Positions 44,469 through 53,741 of a stretch of DNA of 64,000 nt are shown here, piece by piece. The position numbers and the translations under genes are program-made. The notes below the pieces were generated by a model. That model ran no database searches, was not told where the DNA came from, and saw only the letters and a program-made list of their open reading frames with translations. This DNA is from Bacteroidota bacterium (GTDB lineage: Bacteria > Bacteroidota > Bacteroidia > B-17B0 > Aurantibacillaceae). Each line of letters begins with the position of its first letter. Within the stretch, counting starts at the first letter, position 1. The DNA is taken from assembly GCA_018267655.1 (NCBI GenBank), contig JAFDYB010000016.1, positions 1 through 64,000 of the forward strand. Direction: 5' to 3'.

Positions 44469-45137
44469 TTACAATTTTAAAATAAAGTCGTACAAATTTC
44501 TGTCTTTAGCTTTTACAAATCGTGCATGAATGTATAAAATTTTTCGATTCTCGTCTAAAACAATCGTAAATGGTGCTCCGGAGTTTAATGTGTAAATATC
44601 TTCATTTTCTTCGGAAATAAACCCTATTAAAATTTTTTCGCTATATTTTTCCAATAAATGTGAAGCGCCTTGTTTTGAATCGTGAAGTAAAACAATAAGC
44701 TTAGCATTTTTAGGAATATTTTTTAATATAGAGTCTATTTGATTGTAACAAGGCGTACAATAAGAGTAATTAAAATTTAGTATGATTTTTTGATTTTGAA
44801 ATTCTGACATGGAATGGGATTTATCATTTTCATCAAAAAAAATAATATCCGGGTAATCTGAATTTAAAAGCAATTTTATTTTGCTTTCTTTTTTTGATTG
44901 AAAGCTACCATTTAAGGTATTAAAAACTTTTTCATATTCGTTTTGTAAGGCCGTAGTATCGCTATTTTTCGCCCTCATTAATTTGCCATAATACGCCAAA
45001 GTGTCGCCAATAATTTTATAGTAATTATTTTGGTCGAGTTGAATTTCTTGTTGTAGTGAATAAAAATTTATTTGTTGGCTATACAAAAAATTACTTAAAA
45101 AAATTAAGGTAAAAGCTATTTTAAACTTATGCTTCAC
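44469..45137 (-). CDS. exported thioredoxin-like protein
   Basis: A 222-residue protein with a signal peptide (residues 1-20, ending NFLYSQ). The first half of the mature part is helical; the second half has the redoxin pattern: ILNFNYSYCTPCYNQIDSIL with a CTPC active site, and GAPFTIVLDENRKILYIH, including the cis-Pro region. It probably reduces or exchanges periplasmic disulfides. It begins one base after the porX stop, so it is co-transcribed with the T9SS regulator; redox handling of T9SS components or cargo is a possible role (inference). Confidence 0.82.
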   Translation of the reverse strand: MKHKFKIAFTLIFLSNFLYSQQINFYSLQQEIQLDQNNYYKIIGDTLAYYGKLMRAKNSDTTALQNEYEKVFNTLNGSFQSKKESKIKLLLNSDYPDIIFFDENDKSHSMSEFQNQKIILNFNYSYCTPCYNQIDSILKNIPKNAKLIVLLHDSKQGASHLLEKYSEKILIGFISEENEDIYTLNSGAPFTIVLDENRKILYIHARFVKAKDRNLYDFILKL

Positions 45138-45138
45138 C

Positions 45139-46695
45139 CTATTTTGAACTTAATGTAATGTATGGGATTATTATCTCTTCTAAACTTACACCGCCGTGCT
45201 GAAAAGTATTTTTGTAGTAATTAACATAGTGATTAAAATTATTGGGGTAAGCAAAAAATCTATCTTCTTTTGCAAATACAAAACGACTGCTTGGATGTAA
45301 TTTAGGTAAAAAAGCATCTGCCGGATTTTTTATTTCAAACACTTCTTTTGCTTGGTAATCTAGCGCTTTACCTTGCTTGTACCTTAAATTGCTATTTACA
45401 TTTTTATCGCCTAATATTTTTGTTGCTTGATGTACATGAACTGTGCCATGGTCGGTTGTAATAACTATTTTAACTTTTTTAGCACTTAATTGCTTCAATA
45501 TGTCGAGTAGTGGCGAGTGTTCAAACCAGCTATATGTAATGCTTCTATAGGCAGCTTCATCATCTGCTAACTCTCTAATAACCTCCATGTCTGTACGAGC
45601 ATGGCTGAGCATATCAACAAAATTATAAACAATAACGTTTAGTTTGTTTTGCATTAAATTATTTAAAGTGTCTGCTAATTTTTTGCCTGCATTGTAATTC
45701 GTAATTTTATTATATCCAACTTTAATATCTTTTCCAAGTCGCTTTAATTGTGCCTGTAAAAAAACACTTTCATGCATGTTTTTACCGCCATCATCTTCAT
45801 CATTTAACCAAATATCCGGAAATAACTTTTGCATTTCACTAGGCATCAAACCGCTAAATATTGCATTTCTTGAATATTGGGTAGCTGTTGGTAATATACT
45901 GTAATAATAATCTTCGGATTCAATTTTATAGTAATCTTGCAAAAAAGGTTGAATAATTTTCCATTGGTCTAATCTTAAATTATCAATTACAATTAAAAAC
46001 ACAGGCTCTGGCTTAGCTAACTCTTGAAAAAATTTATTTTTCAAAAGTGTGTGACTCATTGTTGGCGGGTTATTTGCTTTTCCGTTTAACCAGTTAATAT
46101 AATTTTTTTCAATAAACTTAAAAAACTGTGTATTTGCATCTGCTTTTTGCATTTTTAATACTTCAAGCATGCTTTTATCTTGCAACTTATCAATCTCTAA
46201 TTCCCAAAAAATAATTTTTTTATATAACTCTGCCCATTCAGCCCATGTTAAGTTATCGTTTATTTGCGTACCAATTGCCCCAAACTCTTTACGGTATTCG
46301 GTATTAGTTTTTTCGCTTACTAAGCGTTTATTATCAAGTGTTTTTTTTAGTGAAAGTAAAATTTGATTGGGGTTAACCGGCTTTATTAAATAATCGGCAA
46401 TTTTTCCGCCAATAGCGTCATCCATAATATGCTCTTCTTCACTTTTTGTAATCATTATTACGGGCAAATCATTATTTAATTGCTTTATTTTTAAAAGTGT
46501 TTCAAGGCCCGAAATTCCAGGCATGTTTTCATCAAGTAAAACGGCATTAAAATATTTATCTTCTTTTATTATATCAAGTGCTTCATCACCACTCAAAGCC
46601 TTAGTAACGGCATATCCTTTGCTTTCTAAAAAAAGAATATGCGGTTTAAGCAAGTCAATTTCGTCATCGGCCCAAAGAATTTTAATTTTATCCAT
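45139..46695 (-). CDS. porX: T9SS response regulator PorX (receiver-PglZ)
   Basis: A 518-residue two-domain regulator. Residues 1-120: receiver with ILWADDEID (Asp10, Asp11), phospho-Asp55 in AVLLDENMPGISG and YLIKPVNPNQIL. From ~residue 200: PglZ domain of the alkaline-phosphatase superfamily, with FLIVIDNLRLDQWKII, IFSGLMPSEMQKLFPD and VITTDHGTVHVHQ supplying metal ligands. PorX of Porphyromonas and relatives works with the kinase PorY and an ECF sigma factor to control T9SS genes, and has zinc-dependent phosphodiesterase activity. porY is not in this window. It is the first gene of a four-gene unit. Confidence 0.94.
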   Translation of the reverse strand: MDKIKILWADDEIDLLKPHILFLESKGYAVTKALSGDEALDIIKEDKYFNAVLLDENMPGISGLETLLKIKQLNNDLPVIMITKSEEEHIMDDAIGGKIADYLIKPVNPNQILLSLKKTLDNKRLVSEKTNTEYRKEFGAIGTQINDNLTWAEWAELYKKIIFWELEIDKLQDKSMLEVLKMQKADANTQFFKFIEKNYINWLNGKANNPPTMSHTLLKNKFFQELAKPEPVFLIVIDNLRLDQWKIIQPFLQDYYKIESEDYYYSILPTATQYSRNAIFSGLMPSEMQKLFPDIWLNDEDDGGKNMHESVFLQAQLKRLGKDIKVGYNKITNYNAGKKLADTLNNLMQNKLNVIVYNFVDMLSHARTDMEVIRELADDEAAYRSITYSWFEHSPLLDILKQLSAKKVKIVITTDHGTVHVHQATKILGDKNVNSNLRYKQGKALDYQAKEVFEIKNPADAFLPKLHPSSRFVFAKEDRFFAYPNNFNHYVNYYKNTFQHGGVSLEEIIIPYITLSSK

Positions 46696-46770
46696 AGCTT
46701 TGTATTTTGTATTAAATAACGTATTAAATTTATCATTATTCTACAATTTAACCTTTTTTAGTTTTTTAAA

Positions 46771-48003
46771 ATGACTCTCAACAAACGAAAAATAATTAAC
46801 GACCCTATTTACGGCTTTGTAACCATACCTTGCGAATTAATTTACGACCTTATTAATCACCCTTATTTTCAACGTTTAAGGCGAATTAAGCAATTAGGGC
46901 TAACTAACTTGGTTTACCCCGGTGCTCTTCACACACGCTTTCATCATGCTATTGGTGCCATGCACTTAATGCAAGAAGCTATAATAACTTTAAAGCAAAA
47001 AAATGTAATTATAACAAAAGCCGAGGAAGAAGCTGCACTTGCCGCAATTTTACTTCACGATATTGGCCATGGCCCATTTAGCCACACTTTAGAGCATGCC
47101 ATTGTTAAAGGTGTTAGCCACGAAAATATAAGTATTTTGTTTATGAATAGACTAAACAAAGAATTTAAAGGAAAATTAAACTTAGCTATTTCAATATTTA
47201 ATGACAAGTATTCTAAAAAATTTTTGCACCAATTAGTAAGCTCTCAATTAGACATGGATAGGTTAGATTATTTGCAGCGCGATAGTTTTTTTACAGGTGT
47301 AAACGAAGGCATTATAAGCTCAGAACGAATTATTAAAATGCTAAATGTTGTAAATAACCAATTGGTGGTTGAGCACAAAGCAATTTACAGTATCGAAAAA
47401 TTTTTAATTGCTCGCCGCTTAATGTATTGGCAAGTTTACCTACACAAAACAGTACTAAGTGCCGAAACTCTTTTATTAAATATATTAAAACGGGCCAAAG
47501 AACTTTCTGCCAATAACGAAGATTTATTTGCAACACCTGCTTTTAGCTTGTTTTTGAAAAATAATTTCACCAAATCTGATTTCGAAAAAAATCCTACACT
47601 GCTATCAGATTTTTCGTTGCTTGACGATAACGATATTATGGCCTCAATTAAGGTATGGTGCAATAATAGCGACCACGTGCTAGGTAATTTATGCAAGGCT
47701 CTTTTAAATCGAAAATTATTTAAAATTGAGTTAAGCAATAAACCCTTTACACTAAAATACAAAAATGAACTACAAAAGGCAATTATGCTGAAAGCAAAAA
47801 TTTCTAAAAAACAAACATCTTACTTTGTCCTTAGTGGCAGCGTAAATAATAGCGCATACAACTCGCATAAATTTAACATTAATATTTTAATGAAAGATGG
47901 GAAACTAATTGATGTTGCAAAAGCAAGCGACCAACTTAATTTACAAAGTTTAAGCAAAACCGTAACTAAATATTATATTTGCTACCCAAAAAGTTTAAAA
48001 TAA
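46771..48003 (+). CDS. HD-domain phosphohydrolase
   Basis: A 410-residue protein opening with [14 protein letters not shown], then [20 protein letters not shown]-like [28 protein letters not shown] (His-Asp pair) and [21 protein letters not shown]. This is the HD superfamily group related to dGTP triphosphohydrolases; substrate unknown, with (d)NTPs plausible. It is followed after 10 bp by the carboxyltransferase gene on the same strand, though no functional link is evident. Divergent from porX. Confidence 0.9.
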   Translation: MTLNKRKIINDPIYGFVTIPCELIYDLINHPYFQRLRRIKQLGLTNLVYPGALHTRFHHAIGAMHLMQEAIITLKQKNVIITKAEEEAALAAILLHDIGHGPFSHTLEHAIVKGVSHENISILFMNRLNKEFKGKLNLAISIFNDKYSKKFLHQLVSSQLDMDRLDYLQRDSFFTGVNEGIISSERIIKMLNVVNNQLVVEHKAIYSIEKFLIARRLMYWQVYLHKTVLSAETLLLNILKRAKELSANNEDLFATPAFSLFLKNNFTKSDFEKNPTLLSDFSLLDDNDIMASIKVWCNNSDHVLGNLCKALLNRKLFKIELSNKPFTLKYKNELQKAIMLKAKISKKQTSYFVLSGSVNNSAYNSHKFNINILMKDGKLIDVAKASDQLNLQSLSKTVTKYYICYPKSLK

Positions 48004-48013
48004 TCTTTTTAAT

Positions 48014-49555
48014 ATGACTAACAAATTTCAATTACTTGAACAAAAAAAATCAGAAGCTCTAATTGGCGGAGGACAAAAACGCATTGACGCTCAACATAAA
48101 AAAGGCAAACTAACAGCTCGTGAGCGATTACACTTTTTATTAGATGAAAATAGTTTTGAGGAAATTGGAATGTTAGTTCAGCACCGAAGTAATGATTTTG
48201 GCCTTGAAAAAGAAAAATATTTAGGCGACGGCGTTGTTACCGGATACGGTACTGTTGCAGGAAGATTAGTGTATGTTTTTTCGCAAGATTTTACGGTCTT
48301 TGGTGGATCTTTATCAGAAACACATGCCGAAAAAATTTGTAAAATAATGGATCTTGCCATGAAAAATGGAGCTCCCGTAATAGGATTAAATGATAGTGGT
48401 GGCGCAAGAATTCAAGAAGGTGTTGTTTCATTAGGAGGCTATGCCGACATTTTTTACAGAAATGTTCGCTCTAGCGGCGTTATACCTCAACTCAGCGCTA
48501 TTATGGGGCCTTGCGCCGGTGGCGCTGTTTACAGCCCGGCCATGACCGATTTTATTTTAATGGTTGAAAACACAAGTTATATGTTTGTTACCGGACCAAA
48601 TGTTGTAAAAACAGTAACGCACGAAGAGGTAAGCAGCGAAGAGCTTGGTGGGGCAATTACACACGCTTCAAAAAGCGGCGTTACTCATTTCGCATGCTCA
48701 AACGAAGTAGAGGCTATAAGTTATCTGAAAAATTTACTAAGTTATATTCCTCAAAATTGTGAAGAAGATGCGCCCTCAATTCCGTATGAACCAGGCAATG
48801 AACTGCGTAGCGAATTAAATTCAATCATTCCTCAAAATGCTAATCAGCCTTACGACATTAGAGAAATAATTGAAAACGTAATCGACGAAAATTCATTTCT
48901 TGAAGTACACAAATTATTTGCCGAAAACATTGTTGTAGGTTTTGCGCGTTTAGCCGGCAAAAGCATTGGTATTGTTGCCAATCAACCCGCTGTGTTAGCC
49001 GGTGTTTTAGATATTCATTCATCAACTAAAGCTGCACGATTTGTACGTTTTTGTGATAGCTTTAACATTCCTCTTTTAGTATTTGAAGATGTGCCCGGTT
49101 TTTTGCCAGGTACCGACCAAGAATGGAATGCCATTATAACAAACGGAGCCAAGCTGCTTTATGCATTTAGCGAAGCAACTGTGCCACGCATTACCGTTAT
49201 TACGCGCAAAGCATACGGCGGCGCATACGATGTTATGAACAGCAAACACATTGGTGCCGACATGAACTACGCTTGGCCCAGCGCTGAAATTGCAGTAATG
49301 GGCGCTAAAGGAGCTGCTGAAATTATTTTTAAAAATGAAATTGCAGCATCAAACGATAAAGACAAAGCTTGGAAAGAAAAAGAAGCCGAATATCAAGAAA
49401 CCTTTGCAAACCCTTACCGTGCTGCCGAAAGAGGTTTTATTGACGAGGTTATAAAACCCGATGAAACCCGTGCTAAACTAATTAAAGCCTTTAAAATGCT
49501 TGAAAATAAAGTGGACAAATTACCTAAGAAAAAACATGGCAATATCCCTCTATAG
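48014..49555 (+). CDS. pccB: acyl-CoA carboxylase beta (carboxyltransferase) subunit
   Basis: A 513-residue carboxyltransferase. N-terminal half: [58 protein letters not shown] and [18 protein letters not shown]-terminal half: [53 protein letters not shown] and [17 protein letters not shown]. This fits propionyl-CoA carboxylase beta or the related methylmalonyl-CoA decarboxylase alpha subunit. Biotin carboxylase and biotin carrier are not adjacent, so the exact complex is open. Downstream of the HD gene by 10 bp. Confidence 0.93.
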   Translation: MTNKFQLLEQKKSEALIGGGQKRIDAQHKKGKLTARERLHFLLDENSFEEIGMLVQHRSNDFGLEKEKYLGDGVVTGYGTVAGRLVYVFSQDFTVFGGSLSETHAEKICKIMDLAMKNGAPVIGLNDSGGARIQEGVVSLGGYADIFYRNVRSSGVIPQLSAIMGPCAGGAVYSPAMTDFILMVENTSYMFVTGPNVVKTVTHEEVSSEELGGAITHASKSGVTHFACSNEVEAISYLKNLLSYIPQNCEEDAPSIPYEPGNELRSELNSIIPQNANQPYDIREIIENVIDENSFLEVHKLFAENIVVGFARLAGKSIGIVANQPAVLAGVLDIHSSTKAARFVRFCDSFNIPLLVFEDVPGFLPGTDQEWNAIITNGAKLLYAFSEATVPRITVITRKAYGGAYDVMNSKHIGADMNYAWPSAEIAVMGAKGAAEIIFKNEIAASNDKDKAWKEKEAEYQETFANPYRAAERGFIDEVIKPDETRAKLIKAFKMLENKVDKLPKKKHGNIPL

Positions 49556-49628
49556 CAGCAAATGTTTTTAAATTAAACACTTTTTTAATACACTTGCTAT
49601 AATTAATTTTACTTTTAAAAATCAAAAT

Positions 49629-50006
49629 ATGGTAAACATAAAATGGTTAAGTTTTCTCTTTTTTTCATTAGCAGCCATAATTCATGTTTTCTTTTTCATT
49701 TATGAATCATTTATAATTCAAAAAAATAAAAATATATTGCCTGAAGTAAAAATATGGGCTTTTAACCAAGGCTTTTACAACCTTTTTTTAGCTGTAGCAA
49801 TGATAATTGGCTTATATTTTGTTTTAAAAATAGATATTCGTATTGCCGGAATAATGGTAAGCTATGCAGGATTAAGCATGATTACAGCCGGCTTAGTATT
49901 AGCTTATTCAAGCCCAAAATTGCGCAAATGGTCAATCCTCCAAATAACGCCGCCGTTGATTGGTTTTGTTTTTTTAAGCGCTCATGTTTTAAGCAACTCT
50001 CATTAA
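49629..50006 (+). CDS. DUF1304-family membrane protein
   Basis: A 125-residue protein with four predicted helices (about 5-25, 50-68, 72-92, 103-121). The conserved FFIYESFII and WAFNQGFYNLFLA match DUF1304 small membrane proteins of unknown function. Placed 73 bp after pccB; no clear operon link. Confidence 0.87.
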   Translation: MVNIKWLSFLFFSLAAIIHVFFFIYESFIIQKNKNILPEVKIWAFNQGFYNLFLAVAMIIGLYFVLKIDIRIAGIMVSYAGLSMITAGLVLAYSSPKLRKWSILQITPPLIGFVFLSAHVLSNSH

Positions 50007-50028
50007 AATTAATTTTTCAGAAAGGAAA

Positions 50029-50301
50029 TTATTTAGAGAACTCTTCTTTTAAAAATTCTCGCCAATCGCTAAGATTTGCAATTACTTGAAGTTGACGATA
50101 TGACTGATGAAATTTATCTTCTTCCGCAATATTATTTAACACTTTTAATCGATAATTATCGTAATTGCTCAGTGCAAATTTTTCATCAGGGCTTAACTTT
50201 ATTCCTGAAAATTCTTTATCTCGCAAATCATTAATACTTATAACTAAACCTATTTGTTTTTTGCTTAATAAACTTTTAATTATTTCAGAATTTTGTAACA
50301 C
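50029..50301 (-). CDS. small uncharacterised protein
   Basis: A 90-residue, charged, probably helical protein with a GTG start. LSPDEKFALSNYDNYRLKVL is a block I recall from similar small proteins of the phylum, without assigned function. No signal peptide or membrane helix. Convergent with the DUF1304 gene. A near-consensus TATCTTTA box lies just upstream (minus strand, 50313-50306). Confidence 0.6.
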   Translation of the reverse strand: MLQNSEIIKSLLSKKQIGLVISINDLRDKEFSGIKLSPDEKFALSNYDNYRLKVLNNIAEEDKFHQSYRQLQVIANLSDWREFLKEEFSK

Positions 50302-50401
50302 GCAGTAAAGATATATTTATTTGATAAACGAATTTACTAATTTAGCCCATTATACTAACAATTAACTGTTAACTCACAATTTATTAAGACAAAATTAATT
50401 T

Positions 50402-50989
50402 ATGCAGAAACTTTACACTATAATGTTACTAATTTTTCTACAAAACACTGCTTGTTTTTCTTTATCTAAATTTGAGTTTTTTTGGGCTCTAAAGCACCCC
50501 TTTGCTGCCATAAAAGTATATAATATTCGTAAAAAATGTGATAAAATATATGATACCATAGCATTGAACGCGAAGCTAGACAAATACTTTTCGGGCGGAA
50601 AGCTCGATGCCTTTAGACACACTTTTTATATGGCAGCATTTGCACAAAAAATTAAATCAAAAAAAATAAGGGCACTAGGTATTGCTCACGAAAAAGGAAA
50701 TTACAATGATTTTTTAAAAGGCAAACTAGAATTTGAAGAACTACCGGATAGCCTATCGGGATTAATGGATTTAAAAAACAATGAACTTGGATTTGAAATA
50801 GCTCAAAATAATAAAACTGCTAATTTACTTCTCTTAAAAAATATTGTTATCGATTATATTTCAAAAGGGAAATGCTACATATTAAAACGCAACTCAAACG
50901 GTCAATTTATAACTTGCAATAACCAAGTCGTTGAACAAAAAAAAATCTGGAACACAAATAAATGTCTCATTAAATCAAGCGAAAAATAA
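50402..50989 (+). CDS. exported DUF6973-like protein
   Basis: A 195-residue protein with a signal peptide (residues 1-20). The body has KLDAFRHTFYMAAFAQKI, LGIAHEKGNYNDF and LSGLMDLKNNELGFEI: conserved Asp-Arg-His, His-Glu and Asp-Leu-x-Asn-Asn positions, resembling the DUF6973 family, where they could form a metal or catalytic site. No function is established. The family name is from memory and should be checked. Confidence 0.6.
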   Translation: MQKLYTIMLLIFLQNTACFSLSKFEFFWALKHPFAAIKVYNIRKKCDKIYDTIALNAKLDKYFSGGKLDAFRHTFYMAAFAQKIKSKKIRALGIAHEKGNYNDFLKGKLEFEELPDSLSGLMDLKNNELGFEIAQNNKTANLLLLKNIVIDYISKGKCYILKRNSNGQFITCNNQVVEQKKIWNTNKCLIKSSEK

Positions 50990-51044
50990 AACTTCAAAAA
51001 GTTATTTTTTTCGATATTAAATTCGGACTTAAAATTAAAATTAT

Positions 51045-51052
51045 TAAATTTG
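51045..51052 (+). promoter_or_regulatory. candidate -7 box for the T9SS cargo gene
   Basis: TAAATTTG matches TAnnTTTG; predicted leader of about 60 nt before the ATG at 51117. Confidence 0.4.
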
Positions 51053-51116
51053 TTATACTAAACAAAAATTTTACTAACCCACACATTCTTTCAACTAATA
51101 TCATTCATCACAAATA

Positions 51117-52559
51117 ATGAAAAATTTTTATTTTATTTTATGTTTAATAGTTTCTTTGTCAATAAAATCACAAGTATATCCATCTCAAAACATTAACTTA
51201 GTTGGCTATTTAAATCCTAACACCAACACAGCAACCGTTGGCCCTGACGGACGTTATTACTCAGGCTGTTGGGGTTGGTATCAAGCAAGTAAAAATAAAG
51301 AATATGCCATATCAGGCACCAGTAACGGTGCTTATTTTATTGATATAACACTTCCTACAACACCAAGTATAAGTGCCTTTGTTCAAGGAAAAAATCAATG
51401 TACGTGGCGCGAAATAAAAACCTATAAAAATATTTGTTACATAGCCAGCGACGACCAATCGCCAAATAATTTTCAAATTGTAGATATGCAATATTTACCC
51501 GATAGCGTGCATTTAATTTATAGTGGTACAAGTTATTTTGAGCGTGGGCACACACTTTGGGTTGACTCTTTAACGCAAAAATTATATGTAGGCGCTGCAA
51601 CTTACTCCGGCAGCGCAGGCTTTTCGCCTATGAATATATACAGTATTGTTACTCCAAGTGCCCCTATTTTATTAAGGCAATTGTCGCAGGACGTTCCTTC
51701 AATTTCGTATGTACACGATATGTATGCGCGCAACGACACTATTTATGCCTCTTGCGGCAATCAAGGTTTGTACGTATTACACGCAACTTCGGGCGGAAGC
51801 ATAACCCAGCTTGGCTCATATACAGGCTATGCAAATGCCGGCTACAATCATAGTAGTTTTTTAACTCAAAATGGAAAGTATTTAGTTTTTTGCGATGAAA
51901 TTCCTGCAAGTTTGCCTGCACATATAGTTGATGTAAGTAATTTACTTAACATAAATCCAATTGCTGATTTCCATCCATACCAACAAACCACACCTCATAA
52001 CCCTTATTTAATAGGGAATTCTACTTTATTTTTATCTTCATATCAAGACGGTTTACTCGTATATAATATTTCAAACCCTTCAGTTCCTTGCAAAACAGGT
52101 TATTTCGATACCTACCCCCAATTTGGGTTTAATTACAATACTGCTGTTGACAATTATAACAGCTCGGTATATAGGGGTAATTGGGGTGCATATCCTTGGC
52201 TTCCAAGCGGCTTAGTAATTGCAAACGACATGCAAAATGGTGTATTTATATTAGACCCAAGCGCTGCTAAAACTGCTACCAATTGTATAACCGTTGGGAT
52301 AAACGAAAATCTTAGTATGCCCTACTCTATTAATTTATTTCCGAATCCGGTAAGTGATTTTGCAGCTATTACAAGTAGCTATAACGGTGCATCTACTGTT
52401 TCAATTATTGATATAAGCGGGAATAAATTATTTGAAAAAAAATACTTTGAAAAAGCAAACGACTATATTGATTTACGAAGCCTTTCAAACGGACTTTATT
52501 TTTTAACCTTTGAGTTTTGTAACACTCACCTCTCAAAAAAAATAATTATTAATCACTAG
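51117..52559 (+). CDS. secreted choice-of-anchor-B protein with T9SS sorting domain
   Basis: A 480-residue secreted protein. Signal peptide 1-18 (ISLSIKSQ-like end), then a beta-propeller-like region of LVIP-type repeats (YAISGTSNGAYFIDITLPTT, CYIASDDQSPNNFQIVDMQY, LWVDSLTQKLYVGAA), matching the choice-of-anchor B family. The last ~75 residues are a type A T9SS C-terminal domain: INLFPNPVSDFAAI, VSIIDISGNKLFEKKYF and LRSLSNGLYFLTFEF. It should cross the outer membrane through T9SS and be anchored or released. It is the only clear T9SS cargo in the window. Ligand unknown. Confidence 0.88.
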   Translation: MKNFYFILCLIVSLSIKSQVYPSQNINLVGYLNPNTNTATVGPDGRYYSGCWGWYQASKNKEYAISGTSNGAYFIDITLPTTPSISAFVQGKNQCTWREIKTYKNICYIASDDQSPNNFQIVDMQYLPDSVHLIYSGTSYFERGHTLWVDSLTQKLYVGAATYSGSAGFSPMNIYSIVTPSAPILLRQLSQDVPSISYVHDMYARNDTIYASCGNQGLYVLHATSGGSITQLGSYTGYANAGYNHSSFLTQNGKYLVFCDEIPASLPAHIVDVSNLLNINPIADFHPYQQTTPHNPYLIGNSTLFLSSYQDGLLVYNISNPSVPCKTGYFDTYPQFGFNYNTAVDNYNSSVYRGNWGAYPWLPSGLVIANDMQNGVFILDPSAAKTATNCITVGINENLSMPYSINLFPNPVSDFAAITSSYNGASTVSIIDISGNKLFEKKYFEKANDYIDLRSLSNGLYFLTFEFCNTHLSKKIIINH

Positions 52560-52571
52560 TACTATTTTAAA

Positions 52572-53741
52572 ATGAACTTAACTAACATAAACGTTGGCGT
52601 AATCGGCTCAGGCGCAATGGGAAGCGGTATTGCCATTGTTTCAGCATTAGCAGGACATAATGTAATCATTTCTGACACAAATGAACTTGCTTTAACAAAA
52701 GCTGAAAAATACATCAAAGATAATTTTCAAAAACTAATTGAAAAACAAAAAATTACAGAAAATGAAAAAGCCGAAGTTTTACATAGAATTAGTTTTACCA
52801 ATCAACTCAAGCAATTTGCCAACTGCAGTTTAATTATTGAAGCCATTGTTGAAAATATTGAGATAAAAAAAAATGTATTTAAAGAAGTTGAAAAAGTGGT
52901 AAGCAACGAATGTATTTTAGCGACCAACACGTCTTCTTTATCTATTACCTCAATTGCATCTGCACTTCAAACACCTGAAAGATTTATAGGTATTCATTTT
53001 TTTAATCCTGCAAACATTATGCCCTTAGTAGAAATTATACCGGGCATTGCAACTCATGCAAACATTACAATTAACTCAAAAAATTTAATTAATGCTTGGG
53101 GTAAAACAACAGTAATTGCAAAAGATACACCGGGTTTTATTGTAAACCGAGTAGCACGCCCTTTTTACAGCGAAGCCTTACGTATATATGAAGAAGGTAT
53201 TGCAAGCATAGCTACAATTGACTGGGCCATGAAAGAAATAGGCGGCTTTAAAATGGGACCATTTGAATTAATGGACATGATTGGGCACGATGTTAATTAT
53301 GTAGTAACAGAAACTGTGTGGACTCAATTATACTTTGATCCAAAATTTAAACCCGCTTTAACCCAAAAAAGATTGTTAGAGGCAGGATTTCTTGGAAAAA
53401 AATCAGGAAAAGGATTTTACAACTATAAAGAGGGTACTGCTAAAAACGAGCCGCAAAAAGATAATTTTTTAGGAAAGCAAATAGTAAATCGTATTTTAGC
53501 AATGTTAATTAACGAGGCGGCTGACACATTATATCTAAAAATTGCCAGCGCAAGCGATATTGATTTAGCAATGACAAAGGGCGTAAATTACCCAAAAGGA
53601 TTGCTTAAATGGGCAGATGAATTAGGTATTGCTAACGTAATAAAAGAACTTAATAATTTGCGAGAGTTTTACGACGAAGATCGTTATCGCATCAGTCCCT
53701 TACTAAAACAAAAATTCATTTTAAAACAAACCTTTTTTTAA
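52572..53741 (+). CDS. 3-hydroxyacyl-CoA dehydrogenase
   Basis: A 389-residue NAD-dependent enzyme. The Rossmann start is GVIGSGAMGSGIAIVSALAG, followed by LIIEAIVENIEIKKNVF, TNTSSLSITSIA, the catalytic His in RFIGIHFFNPANIMPLVEI and KDTPGFIVNRVARPFYSEAL; two C-terminal dimerisation modules follow, the second starting near residue 300. It is like the PaaH type used for 3-hydroxybutyryl- or 3-hydroxyadipyl-CoA oxidation. No enoyl-CoA hydratase domain is fused or adjacent. Starts 12 bp after the cargo gene and overlaps the mntH stop by 4 bp on the opposite strand. Confidence 0.92.
   Translation: MNLTNINVGVIGSGAMGSGIAIVSALAGHNVIISDTNELALTKAEKYIKDNFQKLIEKQKITENEKAEVLHRISFTNQLKQFANCSLIIEAIVENIEIKKNVFKEVEKVVSNECILATNTSSLSITSIASALQTPERFIGIHFFNPANIMPLVEIIPGIATHANITINSKNLINAWGKTTVIAKDTPGFIVNRVARPFYSEALRIYEEGIASIATIDWAMKEIGGFKMGPFELMDMIGHDVNYVVTETVWTQLYFDPKFKPALTQKRLLEAGFLGKKSGKGFYNYKEGTAKNEPQKDNFLGKQIVNRILAMLINEAADTLYLKIASASDIDLAMTKGVNYPKGLLKWADELGIANVIKELNNLREFYDEDRYRISPLLKQKFILKQTFF

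Noticed and set aside
50363-50373. TTAAC-T-GTTAA palindrome upstream of the DUF6973-like gene, possible operator
   Set aside because: It is short, A/T-rich and single; no second copy or regulator gene supports it.
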